Source of the DNA: Gibbula magus
Taxonomy: Eukaryota; Mollusca; Gastropoda; Trochida; Trochidae
DNA length: 64,000 bases
Direction: 5' to 3'
NCBI GenBank assembly: GCA_936450465.1
Contig: OW388294.1
Location: 73,646,622 to 73,710,621, forward strand
Of this stretch, positions 1 to 11,341 are shown in pieces. The position numbers were made by a program, and so were the translations under genes. Within the stretch, counting starts at the first letter, position 1. Each line of letters opens with the position of its first letter. The notes under the pieces were generated by a model. It was not told where the DNA came from, ran no database searches, and was given only the letters and a program-made list of their open reading frames with translations.

Positions 1-286
1 CTATCGCCACTGTAGCCTGATAGAGGGTTTTTTCACTGATAGAATAAAGAATTGTATATTGAATTATATATACTATGCAAAAAAAGTAGGAGATATTGGA
101 TTTATAAGTGTTATTAAAAGAAAATGATGAATCCAAAGAAGAAACAAATAACAAAAACAAATTAAGGGAACACATATCGATTTATTTCACATCATTGGTG
201 CTGTAAATGACACACACAATGTCCATACTGAGGACAAAACCATACTCGGGGCGCAACATCAGAATTACCATAACATGAAAGCAAAA

Positions 287-1282
287 TCAGTAATGGGTAA
301 ACCCCCCTCTGTTGGCCAAACAGGCATGGATACGACGTGGCATACTCTTCATGAGACATCTCAAGTCATTTTGGCCAAGATTATTCCACTCCTCTTGCAA
401 CGCAGCAGCAAGTTCTTGGACATTGGCAGGACGTTGTTGACGTTGACGTTGATGTTGACTCAGTGCTGGCCATGGTAGTGTGGTGACATTCTGTTGTTGG
501 AGGTACTCATTAACAATTCTTGCTCTGTGACATCTTGCATTGTCATCCTGAGAGATGATACGGCGGCCATGACGACGTGCGAAGGGCACAACATGGGCTG
601 CTAAGATGTTGTCCCGGTAGTACTGGCCTGTCACACGTCCTGCAACAACATGTTAGGCCGTTCTTCCAGCAGCAGTGATGCCTCCCCACACCATTCCAGA
701 CCCACCCCCAAATTGATCATGTTGAATGACGTGGAAGCGCTCGTTTCGACGACGCCACACCCTTCTACGTCTGTCCAGAAAGTCCACAGTAAACCTCGAT
801 TCATCTGAAAACATCACATTGTTCCAACGTCGATTATCCCAATGTTGACGTTCCCTACACCAACGATGTTTTGCCCTGATGTGATGATCTCTCAAACAAG
901 GAATCACGCGAGGACGTCGGGCGTGTAGATGACCCCTGTGCAGGCGGTTTGGGATCGTCTGGGCACTCACTCTCACACCAGTGTCTGTTTGAAGTCGAGC
1001 TCCGATCAGATTTGCAGTTATGACACGATTTCTTAAGGCTATGGTACGGATAAAACTATCCTGGGCATGAGTTGTTGCCCTTCAAGGTCCACCAGAGCGT
1101 GGTCTATCGTTTACAGAACGTGTATCACAATATTTGGACCATAATCTGCTTATGACGGATTGAGAAACGTTCATTGTCCGTGCCACAACCGTCTGTGTTG
1201 TGCCAACCTGTGGGTTAGTCGACGCATATGACCCTTTTGTTCCTGGTAACCAAAGCAACTGAACTGATATTTCCACCTTCAA
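287..1282 (-). pseudogene. Tc1/mariner-like transposase, broken (missing third catalytic residue)
   Basis: Three minus-strand reading blocks (about 1282-1082, 976-653 and 634-287) line up in order as a Tc1-type transposase. The first holds an HTH-like segment (VSQSVISRLW, then DRPRSGGP). The second holds the first catalytic Asp region (MFSDESRF) and GMVWGGI. The third holds the second Asp block (QDDNARCH) and LPWPALSQ. Stops or frame breaks separate the blocks. In Tc1 proteins the last block continues as PDLNPIEHVWD, which supplies the acidic third catalytic residue. Here it jumps from LPWPALS directly to QRQQRPANVQELAA, so that residue is deleted. No terminal inverted repeats could be recognised. 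It lies in the direction of the TRPC gene, presumably in a downstream TRPC intron or 3' flank. It is a dead copy. Confidence 0.85.
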
Positions 1283-1469
1283 ATTTCATTCCACAGGAGT
1301 TGTAACCGTCAAATTCAAAGACTTGCAAATCTTGGGTTCGACCCCCATGATCATCACGAGCATCACATGCATACCCTGCAGTTGCCATTGTTGGGTTTTG
1401 GTGACAGATGTAACTGAAAATGTTTCTTCTGTAAGGATCTATAGTGACTTGCTTCGTATTCAGTTCCAT
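1215..1469 (-). other. Open reading segment of unknown nature, possible exon
   Basis: An 84-codon minus-strand frame with two Cys-containing stretches (YICHQNP, GYACDAR) and NSCGMKFEGG. Just upstream on the minus strand, an in-frame TAG in ...ATCACTAG/CCTATGG could instead be a splice acceptor after a T-rich stretch. The composition is protein-like, but I recognise no family. Its 3' end overlaps the N-terminal part of the Tc1-like relic, so it may be interrupted coding sequence or chance. Confidence 0.2.
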
Positions 1470-1628
1470 AGGCTAGTGATATGTTCCAAAAATTAAATAT
1501 TTTTTTTGCATGGTATATTAAAAAATTTCATTCCCTTTGCAATCTCATCAGGAGTCACAGTTAAAATCTGTTTCAGAAATTCCTATATCATTTATATTTT
1601 CATGAGTATTTATATGAGTTACCTTGTT

Positions 1629-1692
1629 GGTTTTGAACCCACATCCTCAGAGTGAGGCACCAAGTGCCTATCAATTTGGCTAAACTTCAAGA
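1629..1692 (-). repeat. tRNA-like SINE head relic
   Basis: On the minus strand the segment reads like a decayed tRNA: an A-box-like TTAGCCAAATTGATAGG followed by a B-box-like GTGGGTTCAAAACC. A similar segment in the other orientation lies near 3.64-3.70 kb. No intact tRNA fold is apparent, so this is probably a tRNA-derived SINE remnant. Confidence 0.3.
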
Positions 1693-2000
1693 CTGAGCTC
1701 TGTGCTTAATGTTCATTACTTACTTGACACTGACTGTAGACTCTGCTAATACCTATGTTGACTATGATATGAATGTAATATGCTCATTCATTTGATGAAG
1801 CAAATAGAAGAGCTGTGGAGCTGTTCATGTTCGGTGAGTACTTCTTATACTTTGACACAAACTGTAGAACATTATAGGTCTTGTGTAACTTTTTGATTAA
1901 CACTTGTTTGACTTGTACAGTGGATATTTATGCCAAATATTTATTCAAAGGAAAATTTACAACATTATGTTTGTTGTATAACAAATTTTTTTGTCACAAG

Positions 2001-2907
2001 AAAAAAGTGAGCATGGCTCACATACCCCCGCCATCTGCTATCCGTCCATTGAGAATTATAGATGTGAAGGGTACTATGTTTAAAAAACAGCTTCAAGCAT
2101 CATAATATTGTTCAAAATAATTTTGGGAACTGGCTTTGTTATTACAAAATTCACCCAGATGTAACATTTTTCAGGTAACTTAATTTTTCCCATTAGTCTG
2201 CAGAGCATTAAACCGGTACCAAGTTCAATTACAGATTCAACATTTCGGAACTAGACTGTGAACTCGATGGACAGTATCATCTAGACTACCTACATGTTAA
2301 ATTTCATTCACCTAGATGTAATAGTTGCCGAGAAAACTTGTCCCTCCCTTGGTACTTAGTTCAATTTCGGATTCAAGGGCCATAACTCCGTAAAAAATAA
2401 TATTTCGGAAGTGATTTTCGAACTCGATAAAGAGTATCATCTGGACTACCTCATATTAAATTTCACCCACTGAGATGTAATAGTTTCCAAGAAAACTTGT
2501 CCCCATTGGAGCATCACAGTTCTTTAGGTACTTAGTTCAATTTCGGATTCAATGTCCATAACTCCGTAAAAAATAATATTTTGGAAGTGGTTTTCGAACT
2601 CAATAAAGAGTATGGTCATGAGTACTCACAACCAAAATTTCATTCATCTAGTTGGAACAGTTTACGAGAAAACTTGTCCCGATTGAACACAATAAAACTA
2701 TGTCCAAAAAGTGACGTTTCCATGGAAACGACAACAAATTTAAATTTAAATCTCAGAAAATTTAAAATTTTCTGTGCGCGATCGGAAAAACATGGTTAAC
2801 AACTGTACAAAGTTTGGTTGATGTACCTTTGACGGTTTTTGAGAAATTGACCGAATGGAAGGAAGGACGGACGGAGTGACCGCTATATACTTCGTAGCGG
2901 TGGTATA
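2001..2907 (+). mobile_element. Pearl/Helentron-like non-autonomous element, copy A (177-bp core family)
   Basis: The 5' end has the hairpin GTGAGC-ATG-GCTCAC (2007-2021), immediately followed by ATACCCCCGCC. About three diverged tandem core units follow (TTTCGGAA landmarks near 2246, 2403 and 2580), then a short GGAAGGACGGACGGA tract and the 3' end TATATACTTCGTAGCGGTGGTATA. It matches the element at 36.75-38.23 kb throughout. The known bivalve 'pearl' layout is unique 5' region, ~160-180-bp tandem cores, ACGG-type microsatellite and unique 3' end. Non-autonomous: no transposase or Rep/helicase is encoded. Confidence 0.75.
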
Positions 2908-4267
2908 AAAAAAAAATTTAAATTGTCATTATTGTGTTCTTGTAAGTCATTAACAAAACAAACCCACCAGATTACTTTACCTATGGGTAAGTACTGACTA
3001 ATTCATTTACAGTCTCAAGCTACTAATCAGTGAAATCCCACAAGTCACTCCTCAAAGGTTGAATGCTGCTTTCAGAGAAAGACAAACTAGACAAGAAATA
3101 ATTCATTATCATTAGCGGCAACTGACGGCAGACATCGGCACGTGAGAGTCAGAGATTTATCTATTTCCTTTAAGAAATGCGTGAAATGGTCAATATTCCC
3201 AGAATGGAAGGGACACCTCCGAACCGATATTGATCTGCAACTTTGAAGGTGAATAGATGGCAGTTCATGAGCAAAAGCTACACAGTCACGGATAGCAGTA
3301 ATCTTAGATCTATCCATCAATCTGATTTGTACAATTCATAACGATGAATCATCTATCCCAAAACAACCCACAAGTGGATTTATCAGTTACAAAGCTTCAA
3401 GTTTGGAATAAGAAATGAATTGCTTTCTGTGTCTTGAAGCATCATGAAGTGGACAGCAATGATCTCCTCTATATGATTCTATCAATTTGATTTGGGTTCT
3501 GACTTGGAACATGTCTGCTTTTCACAGTGATGAATGATATCTCACAGAAGTATCCACCAGCTAGACTGTATTAATCAGAAGGCGTGGTCTTATTATTAAA
3601 GGAGTCTTGGTTGCTGCGTGTAACAGCTATATTGGATAGTCAGTGCTGGCAATTGGTGTTTGACTCTGAGGATGTGGGTTTGAATCTTGTAATGGACTTG
3701 ACCAGAAAAAGTACAAGAATTTGTACTATTGCAAAATTTGTTATCCCAAATATAATGTTACAGAAGGGTTGTATCAATAGACATGACATAGAAAATGAGA
3801 AAACCATTAATTTTCTCCAAAAAAATATATAAACCAAATTGAAATTTTCTTCATTGAGCGTTGTTATAGAACAAAGCAGATTACAATTCAACTTCCTCAT
3901 TAATGTCTCTACGCTACAACGAATCAAACCATCACTTATAACAGTGATTCTAGATTGATTCTGCAATCAGTAGTGTCTAATGACTTCTCTTGTTATGTTG
4001 CACAATTATATCCTGAATTGATCATTTACTAATCGATGTTCATAAATTTCATGTCTACTGAAGATGTAGAAAATTTAAAATGAGAAGATGTTTATCCTCT
4101 CAACAGCGACAGGTATTTAGAGATATCCATGGTTAGTCTGTCTGGCTATATCCCAAAATGTTACTACTTAATTTTAGAAAAGCGATTATAGACTCTCCCA
4201 TAGAAGTATGTCCATGTAATTTGTTGTGTTACTTCAGTCTCTGTTAGGAATAGGGAGAATCCAAGAG
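2908..4267. other. Non-coding stretch, nothing recognised except a SINE relic
   Basis: AT-rich sequence. A 77-codon minus-strand frame (3320-3087) and overlapping short frames at 3.6-3.97 kb show no recognisable motif. I see no splice-bounded exon. Confidence 0.5.
3640..3700 (+). repeat. tRNA-like SINE head relic
   Basis: AGTGCTGGCAATTGGTG followed by GAGGATGTGGGTTTGAATC resembles the A and B boxes of a tRNA-derived promoter. It matches the minus-strand relic near 1.65 kb (shared GAGGATGTGGGTT). It is too decayed to call a tRNA gene. Confidence 0.3.
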
Positions 4268-4318
4268 GACAGACAGACACAGACAGACAGACAGACACAG
4301 ACAGACAGACAGACAGAC

Positions 4319-4349
<31 letters not shown>

Positions 4350-4369
4350 CAGACAGACAGAGACAGACA
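4268..4369 (+). repeat. (GACA)n microsatellite
   Basis: About 100 bp of GACAGACAG/ACAGACAC tetranucleotide repeats with occasional CACA interruptions. The serine/valine/cysteine-rich or Gln/Thr/Asp-rich frames through it are artefacts of the repeat. Confidence 0.97.
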
Positions 4370-6129
4370 TACTTTATATCAGAGAGCGATGTTCACGATT
4401 TAGCTTGTTTTTGGTATACTGCACGCTCATCAAAGAGTCCAAGTTAACAGTTGTCATGGTTACCATTCTGGTATGATTGTATGCATGACTATTCCCAAAT
4501 CATTATATGGACAGATAGGCATTCAAATGATATCGGCACCTAGAGGAATCCTCCATTTCATAATGCTAGACAGGAAGATAACACATAAACAATAACATCT
4601 GAATTCAGCTCATTAACTTTTATTTGGAAATATCCCATCAATGGCTGTCAAGTGTGTCCCCAGTTTCTCAACTACTGCCCAGACTTGAGAAAAACTAAAC
4701 GGATATCCTGGTTCTGGGCCTCCTCGTGAGTTTGTTGGGAAAGAAATAAGAAATTATTCTCAAGAAAAAAAATGAGACAAATCTATCTATTCATCAAAGT
4801 TCTACAAATATACATACAATATTAAAAAATCATTTCCCAAAATATAAAAATTTGCAGTGCTCAATGTGTACAAAATAATCCATATGATGAGATTTGTCAT
4901 AAGCAATTCTGAGAAACCAACATCTTAGGACCATCAATTCATCAAAGGTCTTCACAAGTTTATTCTTGTAAGAAAAATTCCCAAAATATGAGATATGACA
5001 TTTCAAAACATGTGACAGAAATGGTATTTCTATATATGTACAAGTTCAAAGTTGTAGCTAATAAGTGATACTTCAGGATACGAGATCATCAAAGATAGGA
5101 AGCAGGCTCTGGGTCAGGATATTTATGGAGTCTCTCACACTTTAGGCTGTTATCTTTGGAGTTTATTGATTTCCTGTCCCGGAATAGTTTCCACCATACC
5201 AAATATAACCAGATTTCTTCCTCATCTTTCAGTGATTTAGTGCATTCTTGTCAAAAAATTATATGAGGAAGTTATTTCTGTCACAAATTGTTTCTGTCTA
5301 ATCATAGAATCTGTTCGTACATCTCTGCAAAGTATGTTTCAGGCAGCGCCAGACAACTTGTCTCAGAAGAAGTTCAGTGGGGGTAGCAACATGCGGATCT
5401 ACTGTAGGATGGAGACATAGGGCCATCCAAAGTTGGAGATAAACTAAAGTAAAACAGAGTTTAACTCTCTGATGAGGAAGATTAAACCCTTAAAACATGT
5501 ATCAAAATAATTCTGGCATTTTTGGTGCGTAACTCTGTGTGTTGTTGATGGTTTTATCCTTCTTTTAGTTTTTCTCTGACAGTATTGACTGTTTTGTTTT
5601 TGTTTGTTTTTCTTCTTTTGAAACAAAAATTACACCATACAACAGGTCACTTCACTCAAGTGTGAATCAGGAGGTGAACACATTTCATGATGAAATAATT
5701 TGAATAATAAATTTGCATGTTTTTTATTGGTGTAGCCATAGAATATGTTCACATCATTTTACATTTGCATAAAGCATTGATTCTTTTCTCTTTCCGTATA
5801 AGACATATTCAACAACAAAACTGTTTAATACACCAATTCACACATACTCAGTATAACCCTTTTCTTGATGGTAAATTTTTTCTTGGATAGTGTTCAAGTT
5901 TTCTTCGCTTTGTTAATGAGTTGCGATTCCTGTAAATTAGCACACTAAGAATGGTTTGGCACTAATTGATTCAGCAGCAGGGTCCAATTGCACGAAACTA
6001 TATGGTGGCCATAAGTGAGGTAGGTAGCCTTATTGCAATGTTAAAAGATGGCACAAACGTTAACCTTAGTATTAAGGTTGTTTTGTGCAACAACCACCTG
6101 AAGTGTTAAGTGATAAACAAAAGACTCAC
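4370..6129. other. TRPC intron or downstream region, no exon recognised
   Basis: I looked on the minus strand for the pore loop, S6 (NMLIAMM-like), the TRP box (EWKFAR-like) and the proline-rich C-terminal part of a TRPC channel and found none. The rest of the TRPC gene must therefore lie left of the window. The stretch is AT-rich and has no clear repeat. Confidence 0.5.
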
Positions 6130-6574
6130 GTAAAGAAGACATTCTCAGCATCTTCGTCATTGGGGACGTAGTACCAGTAGAGTTGGTTGATTCCACAGGC
6201 AAAGGAGGTTAGCACCAAGAAGAAAATAAACAGGAACTTGGCAATGTCAATGAGCATACAGCCGAGAGAGATCTGGAGAGGTCCCAGATGCTGGTTCGCT
6301 TGAAACAGGTAGATAATACGCGCAAAACTGAACACATTGGCGATGGCGAAGAGAGACTCTGATATGAGGGTGGGTTCGTTGTGCGGCCAGTCCTTCCGGT
6401 CCATCTCCTTCGGTCCGTAGTTCCCCGACTCGATCTGGAGGAAGGCGACGCAGCGGAGCGAGAAGGTTGAGAGGTAGAGGGAGAGCATGATGAAGTCGAG
6501 CCAGTTCCACCACTGACGCACGTACGCCTTCAGACCCTCCTCCCACAGCTGCTTGCACTCCGCCCAGATGAAAC
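6130..6574 (-). CDS. TRPC: TRPC channel exon 3 of those visible (S2 to S5)
   Basis: This exon continues a TRPC cation channel gene. The acceptor is CCGCAG/GTTTCATC and the donor TTTAC/GTGAGT. It opens by completing a Gly codon (G|GT), giving VTG-FIWAECKQLW across the junction. It then encodes the end of S2, S3 (WWNWLDFIMLSLYLSTFSL), S4 (SLFAIANVFSFARIIYLF), the S4-S5 linker HLGPLQISLG and S5 (IAKFLFIFFLVLTSFACGINQLYWYY). HLGPLQISL and NQLYWYY are TRPC4/5/TRP-gamma hallmarks. N and D of the S3 WWNxxD motif, which help hold a Ca2+/Na+ ion in TRPC4/5 structures, are present. The second S2 acidic position is Gln (AECKQ rather than the TRPC4 pattern GEIKE). The exon is 445 bp and ends in phase 2. 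The pore exon is outside the window. Confidence 0.95.
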
Positions 6575-6623
6575 CTGCGGACAGAGGATATTTCATAAGT
6601 ACTTACTAATTATAACAATTAGA

Positions 6624-6652
6624 GTAGTGGCTCTGCAGCTCATCAGGTTAAA
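6624..6652 (+). repeat. 5'-end relic of the 145-bp-core element family
   Basis: GTGGCTCTGCAGCTCATCAGG matches the 5' terminus of the element at 19.3 kb (GGGCTCTGTAGCTCATCAG), but no core repeats follow. A short solo fragment inside the TRPC intron. Confidence 0.4.
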
Positions 6653-7432
6653 GAGTAGAAGGTGTTTAAAGGTACATCCATTGTGTTGTTAGGGGTCACA
6701 TATGCTTAACGTTATAAATTGTGTTATGTTATCGTGAAGTACTATACTGATTCTAATCTTAGTCGACTCAGTATACGGACGATATAAAGGTAAAAGTATC
6801 GATTTCTGATCGAAAACCTGAGAATGCACCGCGTGTGGTGCACGTCAAGTTGTCAAACGCAATTTTGGAAACTTATTTACAACAGACTAAAAGAAAACTT
6901 TAGATTGATAATGTTTAATATGTCTTATAACTACTGTGCATGTAAATGGAACGTGTAGTTTCGGTTTCTGCACAGGTGCAATGATGTTACTCAATTTTAA
7001 TTGGAAACTAGTAATTATTATATTATTTGGCAATTGGGAATGCAAGTTGAGTGAAATTATTTTAACTGATATCAGCACATATCATATGTTGGCATGTATT
7101 AAAGCCAAATATAATTTTATGAAACACAATGAATTAATGCACCTTTAAGACCGTGGCCTCTTTTGGTGCCTATTGAGGGTCTATGATTTAAATTCCCCTT
7201 TGTTCAAGAGATTTCTGATTAAACTACAAGATCCAGGTGCAGCATGCTGCTCTTCAGGAAGAGAACACAATTGTAAAACTTTTCATTTTGTTCAGCTGTA
7301 AACACTCAAGGTCATACAGAATTGAATCTAAATATTAGTAGCCATGGATGACTGTGTAACAACAGAGTCTGCTGTACATGGAAGAGCGGTAGTGAGGGAA
7401 CACTGTAGTTGACAAAACTGCTTTGGAACAAG

Positions 7433-8583
7433 CAAAAAAGTGAGCGTGGCTCACTAATACCCCCGACTGTTTAAGTTTGACATTTTCATTTTACTTAAAG
7501 AGAGAGGTGTCTGCACACCTAAGGATTGATAAGCTTTGAGATGTAATTGCTAAGATTAAACTGTTTGTGAAAATGGTAGGACAAGTCTCGATCTTCATGT
7601 GAAAAAGGTGGTTTAAGTCAAAATAGGAATAAAAGTAACTTGAAAAGGTATTGGTAATATAATACACTACTGCTATTACCACTGATTTCAACTTTATTTT
7701 GGAAATTAGTCCATCATAATGATTCATTCGAGTGACTTTAAACAACAGGTACATGGAAACACACCCCTGAAGGCACAGTGAGAGATATACAGCAGTTTAT
7801 GGCTGAAAGGCAAGAAAATTTAACTTTTCCCAAAATATAACCAGTGGAAATATAAAATAGTAAAATTAACGAGAACACAGAAGTAGCTTTTGATGAAAGT
7901 TACATGAAAAAGAAAATGATGAAGTCAAGAAATCACAATACAGAAGTAGCTTCATTCATTCTAGCTATGATAAAGTAAAAGAATATAAAAAATCGCCAAA
8001 AATTAAAAAATTCACCAAATCGTGTTACATTTTGCAATGCACCTCTCCTAGTGGTGAAGGAGACATGTGCCAAATTTGAAAAGGATGAGATGAATAGTTT
8101 TTCTGTAATCGATCGGACAAAAAATACTCAGAATTTGACTAAGTTAAAAAATAAAAAAATTCGCCAAAAATTCAAAAATTCACCAATTCGGTTTAAACTT
8201 CGCACTGCACCTCTCCTAGTAGTGAAGGAGACATCTGCCAAATTTGAAATGGATGAGATGAATAGTTTTTCTGTAATCGATCGGACAAAAAATGCTCAGA
8301 ATTTGACTAAGTTAAAAAATAAAAAAATTCGCCAAAAATTCAAAAATTCACCAATTCGGTTTAAACTTCGCACTGCACCTCTCCTAGTGGTGAAGAAGAC
8401 ATGTACCAAATTTAAAAAGGATGAGACGAATAGTTTTTCTGTAATCGATCGGACAAAAATTGTCTTCGGACGGAAGGACAGACGGACGGACGGAAGGACA
8501 GACGGACGGACGGAAGGACGGACGGACGGACGGACGGAATCGTTGGTATAACTATATACCCCCAACCGTTGGTCGGGGGTATA
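7433..8583 (+). mobile_element. Pearl/Helentron-like non-autonomous element, copy B (~170-bp core family)
   Basis: The 5' hairpin is GTGAGC-GTG-GCTCAC (7440-7454), then ATACCCCCGAC (7457-7467). Nearly three tandem ~170-bp cores occupy about 7985-8460 (landmarks CTCTCCTAGTRGTGAAG and GTAATCGATCGGACAAAAA). A GACGGACGGAAGGACA microsatellite follows (8468-8540), then the 3' hairpin ATACCCCCAACC...GGTCGGGGGTAT. The 3' GTCGGGGGTAT (8572-8582) is the exact inverse of the 5' ATACCCCCGAC. Termini match copies A and C but the core sequence is different. The open frame through the cores is a by-product of the repeat. It sits in the TRPC intron between exons 2 and 3. Confidence 0.8.
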
Positions 8584-8689
8584 ATAATAAAGGATAGAAT
8601 TTTAAGATAATTATTACAATATCCCAATAAGGAAACAAAAACAATATCACATGATAGTTGTACTTCTACTACTACTACTACTACTATCG

Positions 8690-8965
8690 AATTTCCTCTA
8701 ATAGGGGCCCGGGTCCTTATTAACATTTAAGGGCTCTTACCCCCCGCTCTTATTGGAGGCCCGGATCTTATTTGAGGCCCGGCCCTTATTTTATTTTTAG
8801 GTTTGACCAATAAACGTGATAACCTATGATAACTGACTTTAATTTCTGAGAATAACACAAATCTGATAGGGAATAGTAATTGATGCGATATAATTCGGGC
8901 CCCTATAAGAGGCCCGGCCCTTATTCATCTACTTTTACCCCCCGGCTGCTATTAGAGTAAATACG
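8690..8965. repeat. GGCCCGG-rich repeat of unknown class
   Basis: Motifs such as AGGCCCGGCCCTTATT, GGGGCCCGGGTCCTTATT and CTTTTACCCCCCGG recur several times in both orientations around an AT-rich centre. This suggests a small palindromic element. I cannot name the family or give firm ends. Confidence 0.35.
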
Positions 8966-10998
8966 GTATATTCTACACTAAACTATTGTTGAGCAGCTGA
9001 TGTCTAGGAGACTAGATTTTGGGGGTTTTTTTTATCACAAAAACAAATGTTCAAATTCCTTCTTCAAAACTATTGAACTTTAACTGATTAATGAATAGTA
9101 TTGACAAAATTGGCAGATCCAGAGGGGGGGGGGGGGGGGGGGTGCGGGGTTACCATTGAAACCATAGTCGAAACATGTCATACGCTGCTGTGGAAGCAGC
9201 GCATCATTATGCACTCACTGGCTTTCAGTGTAATGTTGCATTCTAGATTTACTGCATATAGAACTTTCCTCTACTCAAAACTGGCCATTAGTAATATGAG
9301 CAAGACACCATTGGTTTATGGAGAAAAATTTTAGGACACTCATATTTTACATAGTTCATTAAAACATGGAGTTTGTAATTAACATAAACATTACAAATCA
9401 ATACAAATGCCTAAATAATTCCTGGCACACAAATTTGTCTTACATATTGTATTTAAACATATATTCATCAAATGATTTTCTCTTCGTAAATAATTAAACT
9501 TACCTATGTGAAAACATGTTGGTCAAATTGAATTTCCCGTCTATAACAGGATATTTGATCATTAATTCTGTAACCTAATGGCTTCTTGCTAGAAAATGGT
9601 CTCCCTAACGGAATATATAGTGTTGCACCATATAGACAAACCAGATTTCAGCACACTTATCATGCTGTGTTATTTTGCTAATGACTTATGCATGCGTTAT
9701 TCCATCGGAATCCCATATGACCCATTAGTAGCAGACTCACATTGTTGAGTGATGAGTCTGTCATGCAAGATGGCCTACCCTTTCATGTCACAAAAACACT
9801 TTATTGGGTCACATGTTTCACTGACTGTCATCTGTAACCTGACATACATGAATTGCTTAATCATCTAATAGAACTGCACTATATTGCTTTATACAGGAAC
9901 TCCTAAACATCAATCAGTCGAAATAAACAGCAATGCTTGTGCCTTGAATGTAAACACATGATCAGAAGTAAAGCACCATCAGAATTTTCTGTTATAGTTG
10001 AGATGAACTGCTAAGCAATAGCTTCCACAACTAGTCTAGTTTAAATGAAAAATCTGTATTTGTAGGAAGAGATGAAATATGAATGTTGAATAAATATTCA
10101 ATGGGATTCAGATCAAGAAATCTCCTTGGCCAAATGGTGTTACCTTCAAAATAACCCAAACTGCAGGAGTTTCTGTTGGGCCAAACCTTATCTTACAAGA
10201 ATATGAGATGCCTTGTAAACATTGAGTGTCAAAATGATACGTTTTCTGTTAAGGATCTGTATTTGGTACCTTTGTTGAATCAGGTTACGTAGGAATTGGA
10301 CAAGACCAGTCATCTGAAGAACTGAATGGACTTTTTACAAATTTGCATCTGAAACCTAATTATATTTGACACTGATTTCAGGATAGACACTCTTTCTGAC
10401 ATTCTCCTCAGTGTCTAAGTGAACACCTTCATTCTCAATCAAATATTGAACTTCACACATGTATATAGTTGAAACTAAGGCAACATTTTAATTAACACCT
10501 GACCTAAAGCCAACTCCTTCTTGTTGGTCGTCAATATTGACCATATTCCTGATGATGGTAGGAGTGTGAAGGGAAATTATCTGTTTGTCTGCCAGAATAT
10601 TTAAAGACCAAGCAGTGAAATGACTTCAATTAGTATTAAAGGTAATCATTGTTATATTTTAAAGTGTTTGAAACTTATAACTTATAATACTCCACTTTGT
10701 TTCTGAGAGGGGAAGCTAAGCATCTTCAAATCTATGAACTGTTCATGGTTAAACACAAGGTGATTAAATCCTGTTATATAAGAGGACAACAGACTCCGAT
10801 ACCTGTAATAAAACTGTTAAACCTACAAAAAATACCTATCTTGAAACAATTCACAAAAGTTATGTGAATACTAGTCCAAGGACCAACAACTTAAAATCAT
10901 ACAATGAATCACAGGAACCAACCTTCAGCATACCAATTTAGTGTTGTGTTAGAAGTTTATTTGAGACATTTTAAAATCTGCAAACATTTTGGACTGAC
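8966..10998. other. TRPC intron, no exon recognised
   Basis: AT-rich intron sequence. The only notable item is a run of 19 G at 9124-9142. I see no coding motif, tRNA or clear transposon. Confidence 0.5.
9124..9142 (+). repeat. Poly(G) tract, 19 bases
   Basis: An uninterrupted G run followed by TGCGGGGTT. It may form a G-quadruplex and is also a place where assembly length can be unreliable. Confidence 0.9.
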
Positions 10999-11341
10999 CT
11001 GTGACCCATAAGACGATCATCCACTCGAGCTCCGAGGGTGGCAGACCACGGAATCGTTCTCGTCCTTGCATCGCACTGATATCCGTGGACGCACAGACCA
11101 AGAGGAAGAGGAACACGCCGAATGATGCACTGTGGTAGAGGAACTTCATGAAGGGGCTTCTCAGGAGTTGTCCGATCTTACTCCGCGGAAAGATCCAGTA
11201 GTACACAGCCATAAAAGGCAGCAAGAGGATAAGGCCTATGCAGATTAGGAACTTGGTGAAGCCATTCCGCTTCCGCCATCCCGGTAGACCTTCATACCAG
11301 ATGGACGTCAGGAGTTGCTGGCAGTGCGGGTGAGCTACAAA
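10999..11341 (-). CDS. TRPC: TRPC channel exon 2 of those visible (pre-S1, S1, start of S2)
   Basis: The acceptor is CTCCAG/TTTGTAGC and the donor ACAG/GTCAGT. Phase 0 at entry joins KYEQKQ to FVAHPHCQQLL, and phase 1 at exit joins precisely to the next exon. It encodes the conserved FVAHPxCQQLL segment, SIWYEGLPGWR, a pre-S1 elbow (FLICIGLILLLPFMAVYYW), PRSKIGQLLRSPFMKF, S1 (FLYHSASFGVFLFLLVCAS) and the start of S2 (ELEWMIVLWVTG). TRPC4 has the same order with very similar residues. The boundaries are set by splice consensus and uninterrupted family similarity; the reading frame beyond GTCAGT loses it. Confidence 0.95.

Noticed and set aside
4164..4447. Ser/Val/Cys-rich or Gln/Thr/Asp-rich small proteins
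   Set aside because: They are translations of the GACA microsatellite.
6247..6558. Second frame inside the TRPC exon
   Set aside because: Shadow frame of the S2-S5 coding exon; no independent support.
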